Shown: positions 39,920 to 50,867 of the stretch, one piece after another
Layout of the letters: each line of letters starts with the position of its first letter
How positions within the stretch are numbered: position 1 is the first letter of the stretch
DNA from: Streptomyces antimycoticus
GTDB taxonomy: Bacteria; Actinomycetota; Actinomycetes; Streptomycetales; Streptomycetaceae
NCBI RefSeq assembly: GCF_005405925.1
Contig: NZ_BJHV01000001.1
Location: 8,308,001 to 8,372,000, forward strand
Reading direction: 5' to 3'
Length of the DNA: 64,000 nucleotides
Made by a program: the position numbers and the translations under genes
Notes under the pieces: model-generated
What the model was told of the DNA's origin: nothing
What the model saw: the letters and a program-made list of their open reading frames with translations, nothing else
Databases searched by the model: none

Positions 39920-40489
39920 ATGGCCCTACGGCACGCCGTGCTGGCAGCGCTGCTCGACGGGGAGCTCAGCGGATACCAGCTGACCAAGGCGTTCGACATC
40001 GGCGTGGCGAACTTCTGGCACGCCCAGCCACAGCAGCTCTACGCCGAGCTGACCCGCCTGGAGAAGGACGGGCTCATCGCGGGCCGGGAGGTGGCCCAGG
40101 AGACCCGCCCCACCAAGCGACTGTTCCAGGTGACCGACGCCGGGCTGGCGGAGCTGGAGGAGTTCACGGCCGCCTTCGCGAAGCCCTCCTTCATCCGCGA
40201 CGACCTGCTCGTCAAGGTCCAGGCCGCCGACCACGTCGACACCGAGACCCTGATCGACCAGCTCACCGAGCGGGCCGCCTTCGCCCGGGCCAAGATCGAC
40301 CTCTTCGGCAAGCTGCTGCGGAAAATCCGCGGTGACCTTACGGAGGAGGAGTTCCTTCGCCACGGCCGCCCCATCGGCCCGTACCTGACCTGCCTGCGCG
40401 GCCTGGCCCTCGAAGAGGGCAACCGCGACTGGTGCGAGCGCACGATCACGGTCCTGCGACAGAGGGAGCACACCCATGCCCGGCACTGA
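39920..40489 (+). CDS. PadR-family transcriptional regulator
   Basis: 189 aa. Winged helix at residues 1-80 with the PadR pattern LRHAVLAALLDGELSGYQLTKAFD ... FWHAQPQQLYAELTRLEKDGLIAGREV ... RPTKRLFQVTDAGLAELEEF, then a helical PadR C-terminal (Vir_act_alpha_C-like) dimerisation domain. Represses its own divergent promoter in the usual model. Overlaps the SGNH hydrolase start by 14 nt, so the two are co-transcribed. Ribosome site aaggagg. Confidence 0.92.
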   Translation: MALRHAVLAALLDGELSGYQLTKAFDIGVANFWHAQPQQLYAELTRLEKDGLIAGREVAQETRPTKRLFQVTDAGLAELEEFTAAFAKPSFIRDDLLVKVQAADHVDTETLIDQLTERAAFARAKIDLFGKLLRKIRGDLTEEEFLRHGRPIGPYLTCLRGLALEEGNRDWCERTITVLRQREHTHARH

Positions 40490-41276
40490 CGCGCCCTACC
40501 GTCGCTACGTCGCGCTGGGCGACAGCCAGACCGAGGGCCTGGGCGACGGCGACGAGGCCACCGGTCTGCGCGGCTTCGCCGACCGCCTCGCCGAACACCT
40601 CGCCCACCACAACCCCGGCCTCTCCTACGCCAACCTCGCCGTACGGGGCCGCCTCGCCGCGCAGGTCCACACCGAGCAGCTCGCCCCCGCCCTGTCCCAC
40701 CGCCCCGACCTGGCCACCGTCGTCGCCGGGGTCAACGACCTGCTGCGCCCCCGCTTCGACGCCGACCATGTCGCCCACCACCTGGAGGCGATGTTCGCCG
40801 CGCTCACCGCCCAGGGCGCCCGCGTGGCCACGCTCACCTTCCCCGACCCCGCCCGTATCACCCCGCTGGCGCGCCCCCTCGCCCCGCGCGTCGTCGCCCT
40901 GAACCAGCGCATCCGCGAAGCCGCCGGGCGCCACGGCGTCACCGTCGCCGAGACCAGCCGGCACCCCGTCGTCGCCGACCCCCGGCTGTGGAGCACCGAC
41001 CGCCTGCACGCCAGCCCCCTCGGCCACCAGCGCATCGCCGCCGCCCTCGCCCACGCCCTCGGCCTCCCCGGCACCGACGACACCTGGACCCACCCGCTGC
41101 CCCCGCCGGCGACGCCCGTGCTCACCGGATGGCGCGCCGCCCCCGCCGAACTGCGCTGGACCGCCACCTTCCTCGGCCCCTGGCTCACCCGGCGCCTGCG
41201 CGGCCGCTCCTCCGGCGACGGCCACACCGCCAAGCGCCCGGACCTGGGCCCGGTGGACGCGAGGCGTCCGGGCTGA
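40476..41276 (+). CDS. SGNH/GDSL-family esterase
   Basis: 266 aa. Block I YVALGDSQTEGLGDGDE (nucleophilic Ser), block II with Gly in NLAVRGRLAAQ, block III GVNDLLRP, and block V DRLHASPLGHQRI with catalytic Asp and His. No signal peptide, so probably cytosolic. The last ~60 residues are basic. Overlap with padR suggests regulation in the same unit as the SnoaL-like gene. Confidence 0.88.
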   Translation: MPGTDAPYRRYVALGDSQTEGLGDGDEATGLRGFADRLAEHLAHHNPGLSYANLAVRGRLAAQVHTEQLAPALSHRPDLATVVAGVNDLLRPRFDADHVAHHLEAMFAALTAQGARVATLTFPDPARITPLARPLAPRVVALNQRIREAAGRHGVTVAETSRHPVVADPRLWSTDRLHASPLGHQRIAAALAHALGLPGTDDTWTHPLPPPATPVLTGWRAAPAELRWTATFLGPWLTRRLRGRSSGDGHTAKRPDLGPVDARRPG

Positions 41277-41293
41277 GCGGAGCGGTGTGACCG

Positions 41294-41983
41294 TCAGAAG
41301 TCGTACGGCTTCTCGGTGCTCCAGTTCAGCACGTCGGCCTCGTTCCAGCTGAACTGCGGCTTGTCGCCCTTGCTGTCGACGGAGTAGAAGGGGCCGTCCT
41401 GGCCGTCCGCGCCGCGCAGTGCGATGGCGAACGACTGCGCCGTCTGGTTGTCCGAGCCGTAGTCGAAGAGGTTCACCGCGCTGTATGCCGTGCTGCCGGG
41501 CTGGAGTGTGATGCGCTTGTCGCCGCCCGCGTTGTCCTTCTTGGAGAGCGGCAGTACGGAGTCGTCGTCGCCCAGCTTCACGGACGGGTACGAGGCGACC
41601 CAGCACGGCTTGTCGCCCTCGTTCGACGCGGTGATCAGCAGGTGGTCGCCCTGCTGGTCGGCGAGCTGGTGCACCGCGGTGACCATCATCTCGTCGCCGC
41701 GGCACTGCTGGGCGGCCGTTGTGGCCTTGTTCGCGACCTCGTCCGACCCGCCCGAGGCGGTCGTCGAGCGCTCGCCCGTCTTGGTGTCACCGCCGGTCTT
41801 GGCCTGCTCCGCGCCGCCCTTGGCGTCCCCGTCGGACGCGGACCGGCTCTGCGAGGTGCCTGCGGCCCTGTCGCCGCCCGTCGCCTTCGAGTCGCCGTCG
41901 GCGCCGCCGCAGGCGGTCAGGCCCAGCGCGAGCGCGGCGGTGACGGTGGCCAGGGCGGCGGTACGAATCCGGGAAGTACGCAT
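41294..41983 (-). CDS. DUF4232 lipoprotein
   Basis: 229 aa from ATG 41983, behind aggag. Lipoprotein signal with lipobox LTAC (residues ~22-25). A Ser/Thr/Gly/Asp-rich linker (~26-90) leads to a DUF4232-type beta domain (NEGDKPCWVASYPSVKLGDDDSVLPL, ITLQPGSTAYSAVNLF, NWSTEKPYDF). Anchored outside the membrane. Several paralogues are usual in Streptomyces; function unknown. Next to, and divergent from, the arginine operon. Confidence 0.85.
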   Translation of the reverse strand: MRTSRIRTAALATVTAALALGLTACGGADGDSKATGGDRAAGTSQSRSASDGDAKGGAEQAKTGGDTKTGERSTTASGGSDEVANKATTAAQQCRGDEMMVTAVHQLADQQGDHLLITASNEGDKPCWVASYPSVKLGDDDSVLPLSKKDNAGGDKRITLQPGSTAYSAVNLFDYGSDNQTAQSFAIALRGADGQDGPFYSVDSKGDKPQFSWNEADVLNWSTEKPYDF

Positions 41984-42133
41984 GATCAGGTTCTCCTGCG
42001 TTTCGTGCGGGAGTCTTCTGCGACGTTTCCCGCGGTGTGAACACCACTTTTCCCGGGGCCACTGACGTGTCGGAAACGCTTCACTCACGCCTCACTCACG
42101 TCCCGCCAACGCAGCGCCGGCCGCAGACGGGCT

Positions 42134-42175
42134 TTGCATAAAGCTGCGATCAATCGTATAGTCATGCCATCGTGT
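42134..42175 (+). promoter_or_regulatory. argC promoter with overlapping ARG box
   Basis: -35 TTGCAT (42134-42139), 17-bp spacer, -10 TATAGT (42157-42162). The A/T-rich core contains half-sites of the ArgR box type (ttgcataaag, cgatcaatcg, tagtcatgc) covering both promoter elements. Arginine-bound ArgR, encoded by the last gene of the operon, would close the promoter. Confidence 0.7.
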
Positions 42176-42177
42176 GA

Positions 42178-44368
<2,191 letters not shown>

Positions 44369-44372
<4 letters not shown>

Positions 44373-45358
44373 GCGAGCCGACCGCCCGTAAACACACCGC
44401 GCTGCCCAAGGCCCGCATCCTCATCGAGGCGCTGCCCTGGCTGACCCGGCACCACGGCAAGACCGTGGTGATCAAATTCGGCGGCAACGCCATGGTCGAC
44501 GACGAGCTGAAGGCCGCCTTCGCCCAGGACGTCGTCTTCCTGCGCCACGCGGGACTGCGCCCCGTCGTCGTCCACGGCGGCGGCCCCCAGATCAGCGCGC
44601 AGCTCGACCGGCACGGTCTGGTGAGCGAGTTCAAGGCCGGGCTGCGGGTCACCACCGACGACGCCATGGACGTCGTACGGATGGTGCTGGCCGGGCAGGT
44701 CCAGCGCGAACTGGTCGGGCTGCTCAACCGGCACGGCCCGCTCGCCGTCGGCATGACCGGCGAGGACGCCCATCTGATGTCCGCCACCAAGCACTTCGCC
44801 GAGATCGACGGCGAGCAGGTGGACATCGGCCGGGTCGGCCAGATCACCGAGATCGACACCGGCGCGGTCCAGGCCCTGCTGGACGACGGCCGGATCCCGG
44901 TCGTCTCCTCCATCGCCCGCAGCGCCGACGATTTTGATGAAGGGGGCCAAGTTTACAACGTCAACGCCGATACGGCCGCCGCCGCCCTCGCCGTCGCGCT
45001 GGGCGCCGAGACGCTGGTGGTGCTCACCGATGTCGAGGGCCTCTACGCCGACTGGCCCAACAGCGACGATGTGATCAGCAAGCTCACCGCGAGCCAGCTG
45101 GAGAAGCTGCTGCCGGAGCTGGCCAGCGGCATGGTGCCGAAGATGGAGGGCTGTCTGTACGCCGTGCGCCACGGGGTCACCACCGCCCGGGTGCTGGACG
45201 GACGCGTACCGCACGCCATCCTGCTGGAGATCTTCACCGACGAGGGCATCGGCACGATGGTCCTGCCGGACGGGACCGTGATCGACCAGCAGGACAAGGG
45301 CAGCAAGGGCGACAAGGGACACCAGGACAACCAGGGCGACAAGGGGGAGGACCAGTGA
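44369..45358 (+). CDS. argB: Acetylglutamate kinase with unusual insert and charged tail
   Basis: 329 aa. Phosphorylates N-acetylglutamate; usually the arginine-inhibited step. KFGGNAM (nucleotide site), [38 protein letters not shown] and [13 protein letters not shown] are conserved. Two oddities. Residues ~189-194 ([11 protein letters not shown]) are longer than the usual Streptomyces loop and are encoded by an A/T-rich patch with rare codons (44927-44957: gat, ttt, gat, gaa, caa, gtt). The last ~23 residues are a low-complexity Lys/Asp/Gln/Gly tail built on 9-bp repeats (gacaagggc). Overlaps argD by 4 nt (GTGA). Confidence 0.95.
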
Positions 45359-46557
45359 GCAACGCGGAGCTGAAGCAGCGCTGGCAGGGGGCGCTCATGG
45401 ACAACTACGGCACCCCCCGCCTCCCGCTCACCCGTGGCAAGGGCACCAAGGTCTGGGACGCGGACGGCACGGAATACCTCGACTTCGTCGGCGGTATCGC
45501 CGTCAACTCCCTCGGCCATGCCCACCCCGCCGTCGTCCGGGCCGTGTCCGACCAGATCGCCACCCTCGGCCATGTCTCCAACCTCTTCGTCGCCGAGCCC
45601 CCGGTGGCGCTCGCCGAGCGGCTGCTCCAGCTCTTCGGCCGCTCCGGGCGCGTGTACTTCTCCAACTCCGGCGCGGAGGCGGTCGAGGCAGCCGTCAAGA
45701 TCGGGCGGCGCACCGGGCGCACCCATATGGTGGCCGCCAGCGGCGGCTTCCACGGCCGCACCATGGGCGCCCTCGCGCTGACCGGCCAGCCCGCCAAGCA
45801 GGAACCGTTCCTTCCGCTGCCCGGCGACGTCACGCATGTGCCGTACGGGGACGTGGCGGCGCTGCGTGCGGCCGTCACCACCGAGACCGCCCTCGTCATC
45901 GTGGAGCCCATCCAGGGCGAGAACGGCGTCATCGTGCCGCCGGCCGGCTATCTGGCGGCGGCGCGGGAGATCACCCGGGCCACCGGCACCCTGCTGGTGC
46001 TCGACGAGATCCAGACCGGCATCGGGCGGACCGGACACTGGTTCGAACACCAGGCGCAGGGCGTCGAGCCCGATGTCGTCACCCTCGCCAAGGGGCTCGG
46101 CGCCGGGCTGCCCATCGGCGCCACCCTCGCCTTCGGGCCCGCGGCCGACCTGCTGACCCCGGGTCAGCACGGATCCACCTTCGGCGGAAACCCGGTCGCC
46201 TGCGCCGCCGCTCTCGCCGTCCTCGACACGATCGCCGCCGACGGCATCCTGGACCGGGTCAAGCGGGCGGGGGAGCGGCTGCGTAACGGAATCGAATCGC
46301 TCGACCACTCTCTGGTAGCCCAGGTCCGCGGCGCCGGGCTGCTGCTCGGTATCGTGCTCACAGAGTCCCTCGCACCGCAGGTGCAGCAGGCGGCTCAGGA
46401 CGCGGGACTCCTGGTGAACGCGGTCGCGCCGGATGTGATCCGGCTCGCCCCGCCGCTCGTCATCGCCGACGAGGAGGTGGACACCTTCCTCCGGGAGCTG
46501 CCCGCTGTTCTGGACGCCGCACGCGAGGGTGACGGGGAACGACGAGCCGGAGACTGA
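45355..46557 (+). CDS. argD: Acetylornithine aminotransferase
   Basis: 400 aa. PLP-dependent class III aminotransferase making N-acetylornithine. Seen: [64 protein letters not shown], and the PLP lysine in [17 protein letters not shown] start inside the argB stop. Followed after 8 nt by argR. Confidence 0.97.
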   Translation: MSNAELKQRWQGALMDNYGTPRLPLTRGKGTKVWDADGTEYLDFVGGIAVNSLGHAHPAVVRAVSDQIATLGHVSNLFVAEPPVALAERLLQLFGRSGRVYFSNSGAEAVEAAVKIGRRTGRTHMVAASGGFHGRTMGALALTGQPAKQEPFLPLPGDVTHVPYGDVAALRAAVTTETALVIVEPIQGENGVIVPPAGYLAAAREITRATGTLLVLDEIQTGIGRTGHWFEHQAQGVEPDVVTLAKGLGAGLPIGATLAFGPAADLLTPGQHGSTFGGNPVACAAALAVLDTIAADGILDRVKRAGERLRNGIESLDHSLVAQVRGAGLLLGIVLTESLAPQVQQAAQDAGLLVNAVAPDVIRLAPPLVIADEEVDTFLRELPAVLDAAREGDGERRAGD

Positions 46558-46565
46558 CGACACCG

Positions 46566-47117
46566 ATGACCGAGGCGCAGCACACCGACGCGCAGGACGC
46601 CAACCACGGCGGACCGGCCGTGCCGCAGACCCGCACCGCACGCCACCGCCGGATCGTGGACATCCTGAACCGGCAGGCCGTGCGCTCCCAGAGTCAGCTC
46701 GCCAAGCTGCTCGCCGACGACGGGCTCTCCGTCACCCAGGCGACGCTCTCCCGGGACCTGGACGAGCTGGGCGCGGTGAAGATCCGCAACACCGGCGGTG
46801 AGCTGATCTACGCGGTGCCGAGCGAGGGCGGCGACCGCACGCCGCGCGCCCCGCTCGGCGAGTCGGCGAGCGAGGCGCGGATGGCCCGGCTGGCGGCCGA
46901 GCTGCTGATCTCGGCGGAGGCTTCGGCCAACCTCGTGGTGCTGCGCACTCCGCCGGGCGCCGCCCAGTTCCTCGCCTCGGCCATCGACTCGGCGGAGCTG
47001 CACGACATTCTCGGCACGATCGCGGGCGACGACACCCTCATGCTGATCAGCCGCGACCCGGTGGGTGGCCAGCAGCTCGCCGACCATCTGCTGCGCCTGG
47101 CCCAGAAGGAGCGCTAG
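46566..47117 (+). CDS. argR: Arginine repressor
   Basis: 183 aa. Winged helix at residues ~25-90 ([47 protein letters not shown]), then the hexamerisation/arginine-binding domain with [20 protein letters not shown] (the Asp pair contacts L-arginine). Last gene of the operon it controls; ArgR-type palindromes are seen before argC and argG. The N-terminal ~22 residues are an extension rich in Gln and His. Confidence 0.96.
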   Translation: MTEAQHTDAQDANHGGPAVPQTRTARHRRIVDILNRQAVRSQSQLAKLLADDGLSVTQATLSRDLDELGAVKIRNTGGELIYAVPSEGGDRTPRAPLGESASEARMARLAAELLISAEASANLVVLRTPPGAAQFLASAIDSAELHDILGTIAGDDTLMLISRDPVGGQQLADHLLRLAQKER

Positions 47118-47149
47118 GCGGGCTCGTTGAGGTCCGGTGAGGTTTCGGT

Positions 47150-47215
47150 TGCGCGTCGAAGGGGCGCGGGGCTGTGTCGATGTGCGGCTCCGCCGCGTGG
47201 GCGCGACCAGCCACG
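47150..47215 (+). repeat. Dispersed repeat element after argR
   Basis: cgtcgaaggggcgcggggctg followed by tgtcgatgtgcggctccgccgcgtgg, a member of the element family at 21373-21790 and 33700. Its ggctccgccgc hairpin may act as the argR terminator; convergent with the BASS transporter gene. Confidence 0.7.
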
Positions 47216-47270
47216 ACGGCGCCGCGGACGTTCGACGGCAGGTCAGGGCACTCCCACCGGAGCGCTCAGC

Positions 47271-48337
47271 TCAGCCGTTGGCCGCCCGCTGCTCCGCCCC
47301 GCGGGCTCGGTACGACATCCAGGCCGCCACCACCGCGCCCGAGACGTTGTGCCAGACGGAGAACACGGCGGCCGGGAGCGCGGCCAGCGGGCTGAAGTGG
47401 GCGGCGGCCAGGGAGGCGGCGAGCCCGGAGTTCTGCATGCCGACCTCGAAGGCCATGGCCCGGCTGGCGGGCGCGCCCAGCCGGGCCACCTTCCCGGCCC
47501 CGTAGCCCAGCGCCAGGCCGAGCCCGTTGTGGAGCACCACGGCGAGCAGCACCAGCGCCGCCGCCGACTTGATGGCGTCCGCGCTGGCCGCCACCACGAC
47601 CGCGACGATCACGCCGATGGTGACGGCCGACAGCCAGGGCAGCAGCCCCAGCACCCGGTGGATGTACCGCCCGGCGACCAGCCGCACCACCAGCCCCCGA
47701 CCACCGGCAGCAGCACGGTCTTGAGGATGTCGGTGACCATCGACCCCGCGTCCACCGGCAGGAACTCCCCGGCAAGCAGCAGCGTCAGCGGCGGGGTGAC
47801 CAGGGGCGCGAGCACCGTGGAGACGGTGGCGACCGAGACCGACAGGGCCACATCGCCGCGCGCCAGATAGGTCACCACATTCGAGGCCGTTCCGCTCGGC
47901 GCACAGCCGACCAGGATGACTCCGGCCGCCAACTGGGGGGAGAGGCCGAGAGCGTTGGCGATCAGCCACCCCAGCCCCGGCATGATCACATAGTGCGCGA
48001 CCAGCCCGAGGGCCACCGCCCACGGCCGCTTGACCACACCCGAGAAGTCCTGCGGGGTCATGGTCAGCCCCATGCAGAACATGATCACGCCGAGCAGATA
48101 GGGCACATTCGGCGCCCACCCGCTGAAGGTGCCGGGCGTGGCGAGGCCCGCCGCCCCGGCGGCGAGGACCAGGACGGGGAAGACGGTGACGGCCCGCCGG
48201 GCCGCCCGGTCGGCGGCGGCGGGCTCCGGCGACGACGAGGGCGCCTGCCTCGCCGTCGTCGGGGAGTTGTCCGCGGAGCTCTTCGATTCGGATCGCACCG
48301 CGTGATGGAACGCTTCCGGAGGTGCCTTCCGCAACAC
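47271..48337 (-). pseudogene. BASS (bile acid:sodium symporter) family transporter, frameshifted
   Basis: The N-terminal part (from GTG 48337 or a nearby inner start) has helices MFCMGLTMTPQDFSGVVKRPWAV, GLGWLIANALGLSPQLAAGVILVGCAPSGTASNVVTYLARGDVALSV. The C-terminal part (VLLAVVLHNGLGLALGYGAGK, RAMAFEVGMQNSGLAASLAAAHF, VFSVWHNVSGAVVAAW) is in another frame. Adding one base to the C5 run at 47694-47698 (+ strand) joins them as VVGGLVVRLVAGRYIHRVLG into one ~355-aa protein of family length. All conserved sodium-site motifs are intact. In a possible operon with the flavin-binding gene (27-nt gap). Confidence 0.85.
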
Positions 48338-48364
48338 CGTCTCGTTATGTGGTCGCTACACCCA

Positions 48365-48955
48365 CTATGTGGAACTCAGTGGCGGCAGCGGCAGTGGAAG
48401 CCCCGGCAGACCATCGATGCTGCTGGCGATGTGCTCCTTCTTGTGGAAGTAGCGGTCCAGCGATTCGTCGTCCTCCCGCCGGAAGCGGGAGGCGTGCAGC
48501 GTGCGCTCCTCGCGATAGTCCATGAAGGGGACCGCGAAGCCACAGGTGTCCCGGATCAGCTCGGCCGTCACCACGATGACCGCCCGCAGCCCGTGGGCGT
48601 CCACGTCGATGCCCGGGAAGTGCTCCAGCAGCGCGCCGAACCGCGGATCGTCACGGAACACCGGCTCGCCCCGGCCATGGACGCGCACGATGTTCGGCGG
48701 GCCGGTGAAGGCGCACCACATCAGGGTGATCCTGCCGTTCTCCCGCAGATGGGCGATGGTCTCCGCGTTGCTCCCCGCGAAGTCCAGGTAGGCCACGGTC
48801 AGTTCGTCGAGTACGGCGAAGGAGCCGGCCAGCCCCTTCGGGGAGAGGTTCACCGTGCCGTTCCCGTCCAGCGGTGCGGTGGCGGTGAAGAAGATCTTCT
48901 GCTCTTCGATGAAGGTGCGGAGACTGCCGTCGATGCGTTCGTACACCTTTCCCAT
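48365..48955 (-). CDS. Pyridoxamine 5'-phosphate oxidase-family flavin-binding protein
   Basis: 196 aa from ATG 48955 (ATG 48964 adds 3 residues). Split-barrel fold typical of FMN/F420-binding PNPOx-like proteins: IEEQKIFFTATAPLDGNGTVNLSPKGLAGSFAVLDELTVAYLDFAGS, RITLMWCAFTGPPNIVRVHGRG. Probably a flavin- or deazaflavin-dependent reductase/oxidase; substrate unknown. Divergent from DUF488, 51 bp between starts. Confidence 0.85.
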   Translation of the reverse strand: MGKVYERIDGSLRTFIEEQKIFFTATAPLDGNGTVNLSPKGLAGSFAVLDELTVAYLDFAGSNAETIAHLRENGRITLMWCAFTGPPNIVRVHGRGEPVFRDDPRFGALLEHFPGIDVDAHGLRAVIVVTAELIRDTCGFAVPFMDYREERTLHASRFRREDDESLDRYFHKKEHIASSIDGLPGLPLPLPPLSST

Positions 48956-49006
48956 GTGGCGCATTATCCTTGCATGTGACCGCCGTGGCGATGCTTCCAT
49001 GGGCGT

Positions 49007-49408
49007 ATGGCCGCCAAGAAAGCCTCCGCGCGAGCGTCCGAGACCGGGCCCGCGATCCGCATCCGCCGGGTGTACGACACCCCTGACCCCGACGACGGCA
49101 CGCGTGTCCTGGTCGACCGCGTCTGGCCCCGTGGCCTCGCCAAGGCCGACGCCCACCTGGACGAATGGGCCAAGGACGCCGCCCCCTCCACCGAACTGCG
49201 CCGCTGGTACGGCCATGAACCGGACCGCTTCCCCGAATTCACCCGCCGCTACCGCGCCGAACTCACCACCCCGGAGCGCCAGGAGGCCGTCGACCACCTC
49301 CACGCCCTGGCCACCTCCGGCCCGTTGACCCTCCTCACGGCCGTGAAGGACCTCGACCACGGCCATGTCCAGGTCCTGGCCGAGGCGATCCGCGAGCATG
49401 ACGGCTGA
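49007..49408 (+). CDS. DUF488 family protein
   Basis: 133 aa. Family pattern IRRVYDTPDPDDGTRVLVDRVWPRGLAKADAHLDEWAKDAAPSTELRRWYGH, PERFPEFTRRYRAEL and LTAVKDLDHGHVQVLAEAI. Small soluble protein of unknown function, widespread in bacteria. A 20-bp direct repeat begins 2 nt after its stop. Confidence 0.88.
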   Translation: MAAKKASARASETGPAIRIRRVYDTPDPDDGTRVLVDRVWPRGLAKADAHLDEWAKDAAPSTELRRWYGHEPDRFPEFTRRYRAELTTPERQEAVDHLHALATSGPLTLLTAVKDLDHGHVQVLAEAIREHDG

Positions 49409-49410
49409 GC

Positions 49411-49495
49411 GCTGCTCAGGGGCGGCCCTGGCCGCTCAGGGGCCGTCTCGTACGCACGGCCCCGCCGCGTCCTATACGCACAGCTCCGCCGAATA
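49411..49495. repeat. Two back-to-back short repeats at convergent gene ends
   Basis: Units of exactly 20 bp at 49411-49430 and 49431-49450 (gctgctcaggggcggccctg, 15/20 alike) follow the DUF488 stop. Units of exactly 24 bp at 49448-49471 and 49472-49495 overlap the end of the apbE gene; its TAG stop (complement of 49472-49474) is in the second unit and is changed in the first. Confidence 0.75.
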
Positions 49496-50263
49496 GCGGG
49501 CGAAGCCGCTGGTGTGCCAGGTGGAGCCGTCGGCGGTGATGACGAACGCCTCGGCGTCGGGGAGCCGTCCCAGCCAGGGGCGGGCGCGGTCGGCACCCAT
49601 CGCGCAGGCCGCCGTGGCCCAGGCGTCCGCGTCGGCCAGGCTGGTGGCGATCACGGTGACCGAGACCAGACCCTGCGCCGGGGGGCGTCCGGTGTGCGGG
49701 TCCAGGATGTGGCAGCCCCGCTCGGCGGGGCCGGAGGTGGCCACGGCCAGTTCGCCGTGCGCCTCCACGATCGCCGCCAGCTCGCCCCGGCGCAGCGGAT
49801 CGGCGATCCCCACCCGCCAGGGGCCGCCGTGCACCTGGACGTCGCCGCCGCCGTTCACACACACCGACCCGGCGCCGGAGGAGACCAGCATCCGGGCGGC
49901 GCGCTCCACGGCCCAGCCCTTGACCAGGCCGGTCGGGTCGGGCCGGCCACCGGCGTAGCGGGCGCTGAACCAGCCGCCGCTGCGGTGCTCGGCCTCCTCG
50001 CACATCCGCAGCACGTCCCGGACCTCCGGGTCGCACCGCGACAGCGTCAGCTCACCGCGCCCCAGCCGGCTGATCTGGCTGTCCGGGCGATAGGTGGAGA
50101 ACAACTCGTCCACCCGGTGCAGCCCCACCACGGCCCCGTCCAGCGCGGCCTGCACCCGGGGCCGGTCGGCGGCCGCGACCTCGCGTACGTCGAAGGAGAA
50201 GACCGTGCCCATGACGTGCTCGACATGGCGCAGCGGCCCGGGTTCGTCCGTCTGGTACGTCAT
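49472..50263 (-). CDS. FAD:protein FMN transferase (ApbE family)
   Basis: 263 aa. Transfers FMN from FAD onto a Ser/Thr of a partner protein. Motifs: MGTVFSFDVREV at the N-terminus, LFSTYRPDSQISRL, LVKGWAVERAARML, VNGGGDVQVHGGPWRVGI, TSGPAERGCHILDPHTGRPP and DADAWATAACAMG (metal-binding). No signal peptide is evident, so it may act in the cytosol or at the inner face. Overlaps the FMN-binding gene by 4 nt; third gene of a flavin electron-transfer cassette. Confidence 0.92.
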   Translation of the reverse strand: MTYQTDEPGPLRHVEHVMGTVFSFDVREVAAADRPRVQAALDGAVVGLHRVDELFSTYRPDSQISRLGRGELTLSRCDPEVRDVLRMCEEAEHRSGGWFSARYAGGRPDPTGLVKGWAVERAARMLVSSGAGSVCVNGGGDVQVHGGPWRVGIADPLRRGELAAIVEAHGELAVATSGPAERGCHILDPHTGRPPAQGLVSVTVIATSLADADAWATAACAMGADRARPWLGRLPDAEAFVITADGSTWHTSGFARYSAELCV

Positions 50264-50736
50264 TGGGCACCCGCCTTGTCGAGAGCGCTCTGCAAGGACT
50301 TGGCATAGCCCTCGCTCGTATAGGTGGCACCGGAGACCGTATCCACCTTCGCCGCGGCCACCGCCTGCTGATTGAGCTTCGGGATGGAGTCCTTGGCGAT
50401 CTGGTCGCTCTGCGGCCCGGAGTTCGGCGTCTTGACCGCCTGTGCGCCGGTGATCTTCCCGCCGCTGACGGTGAGGCTCACCTGGACCGGGCCGTACTGG
50501 GTCTGCGCGACGTCGCCGGTGACCGTACGGGCGCCGCCCGCACCCGCCCCGGCCCCCGCGCCGCCCCCGCCCGGCTGTGCCGTGGCCGCGACCGGGGGCG
50601 CCTGCCCCGGCTGGTTCTGGGCGACGGTCTCACCGCCCCCGGAACCGGGCTGCTTCAGTGCCAGCAGCAGCACCACACCGGAGACGGTGGCGGCCGTGCC
50701 CAGGACGATGCGGCGCAGCGGATGCTTCCTCTTCAT
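50260..50736 (-). CDS. FMN-binding domain membrane protein, likely ApbE substrate
   Basis: 158 aa. N-terminal transmembrane/signal helix (RIVLGTAATVSGVVLLLALK), a Gly/Ala/Pro linker, then an FMN_bind domain (YGPVQVSLTVSGGKITGAQAVKTPNSGPQSDQIAKDSIPKLNQQAVAAAKVDTVSGATYTSEGYAKSLQSALDKA). The SGATYTS motif is the site where ApbE attaches FMN (second Thr). Faces the outside and would relay electrons from the reductase gene upstream. Overlap with apbE supports a coupled pair. Confidence 0.92.
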   Translation of the reverse strand: MKRKHPLRRIVLGTAATVSGVVLLLALKQPGSGGGETVAQNQPGQAPPVAATAQPGGGGAGAGAGAGGARTVTGDVAQTQYGPVQVSLTVSGGKITGAQAVKTPNSGPQSDQIAKDSIPKLNQQAVAAAKVDTVSGATYTSEGYAKSLQSALDKAGAQ

Positions 50737-50747
50737 GGCTTCCCCTC

Positions 50748-50867
50748 GGTCACAGCTCGAACGACTGGGTCACGGCTCGGATGTCTGGGTCACGGCGTGA
50801 ACGGCTCGGTCACGGCTCGGACGGCTCGGTCACGACTCGGACGTGGCGGTCACAGCTCGAAGGATTC
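50748..50867 (-). repeat. Six 20-bp tandem repeats across the ferric-reductase stop codon
   Basis: Units at exactly 20-bp steps (50748, 50768, 50788, 50808, 50828, 50848); typical + strand unit ggtcacggctcggacggctc. On the coding strand the unit at 50848-50867 holds the last codons and TGA of the reductase gene; every further copy keeps the TGA. The array fills the gap to the FMN-binding gene and ends 12 nt before its ATG, so it includes the ribosome-site region's upstream sequence. Confidence 0.95.

Noticed and set aside
45288..45358. Frameshift as the cause of the odd argB C-terminus
   Set aside because: The tail is a regular 9-bp repeat in frame, and the stop overlaps argD in the usual GTGA way, so the frame is intact.
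50748..50867. CRISPR or attachment-site interpretation of the 20-bp array
   Set aside because: No unique spacers, no integrase or tRNA nearby; units contain a gene's own stop codon.
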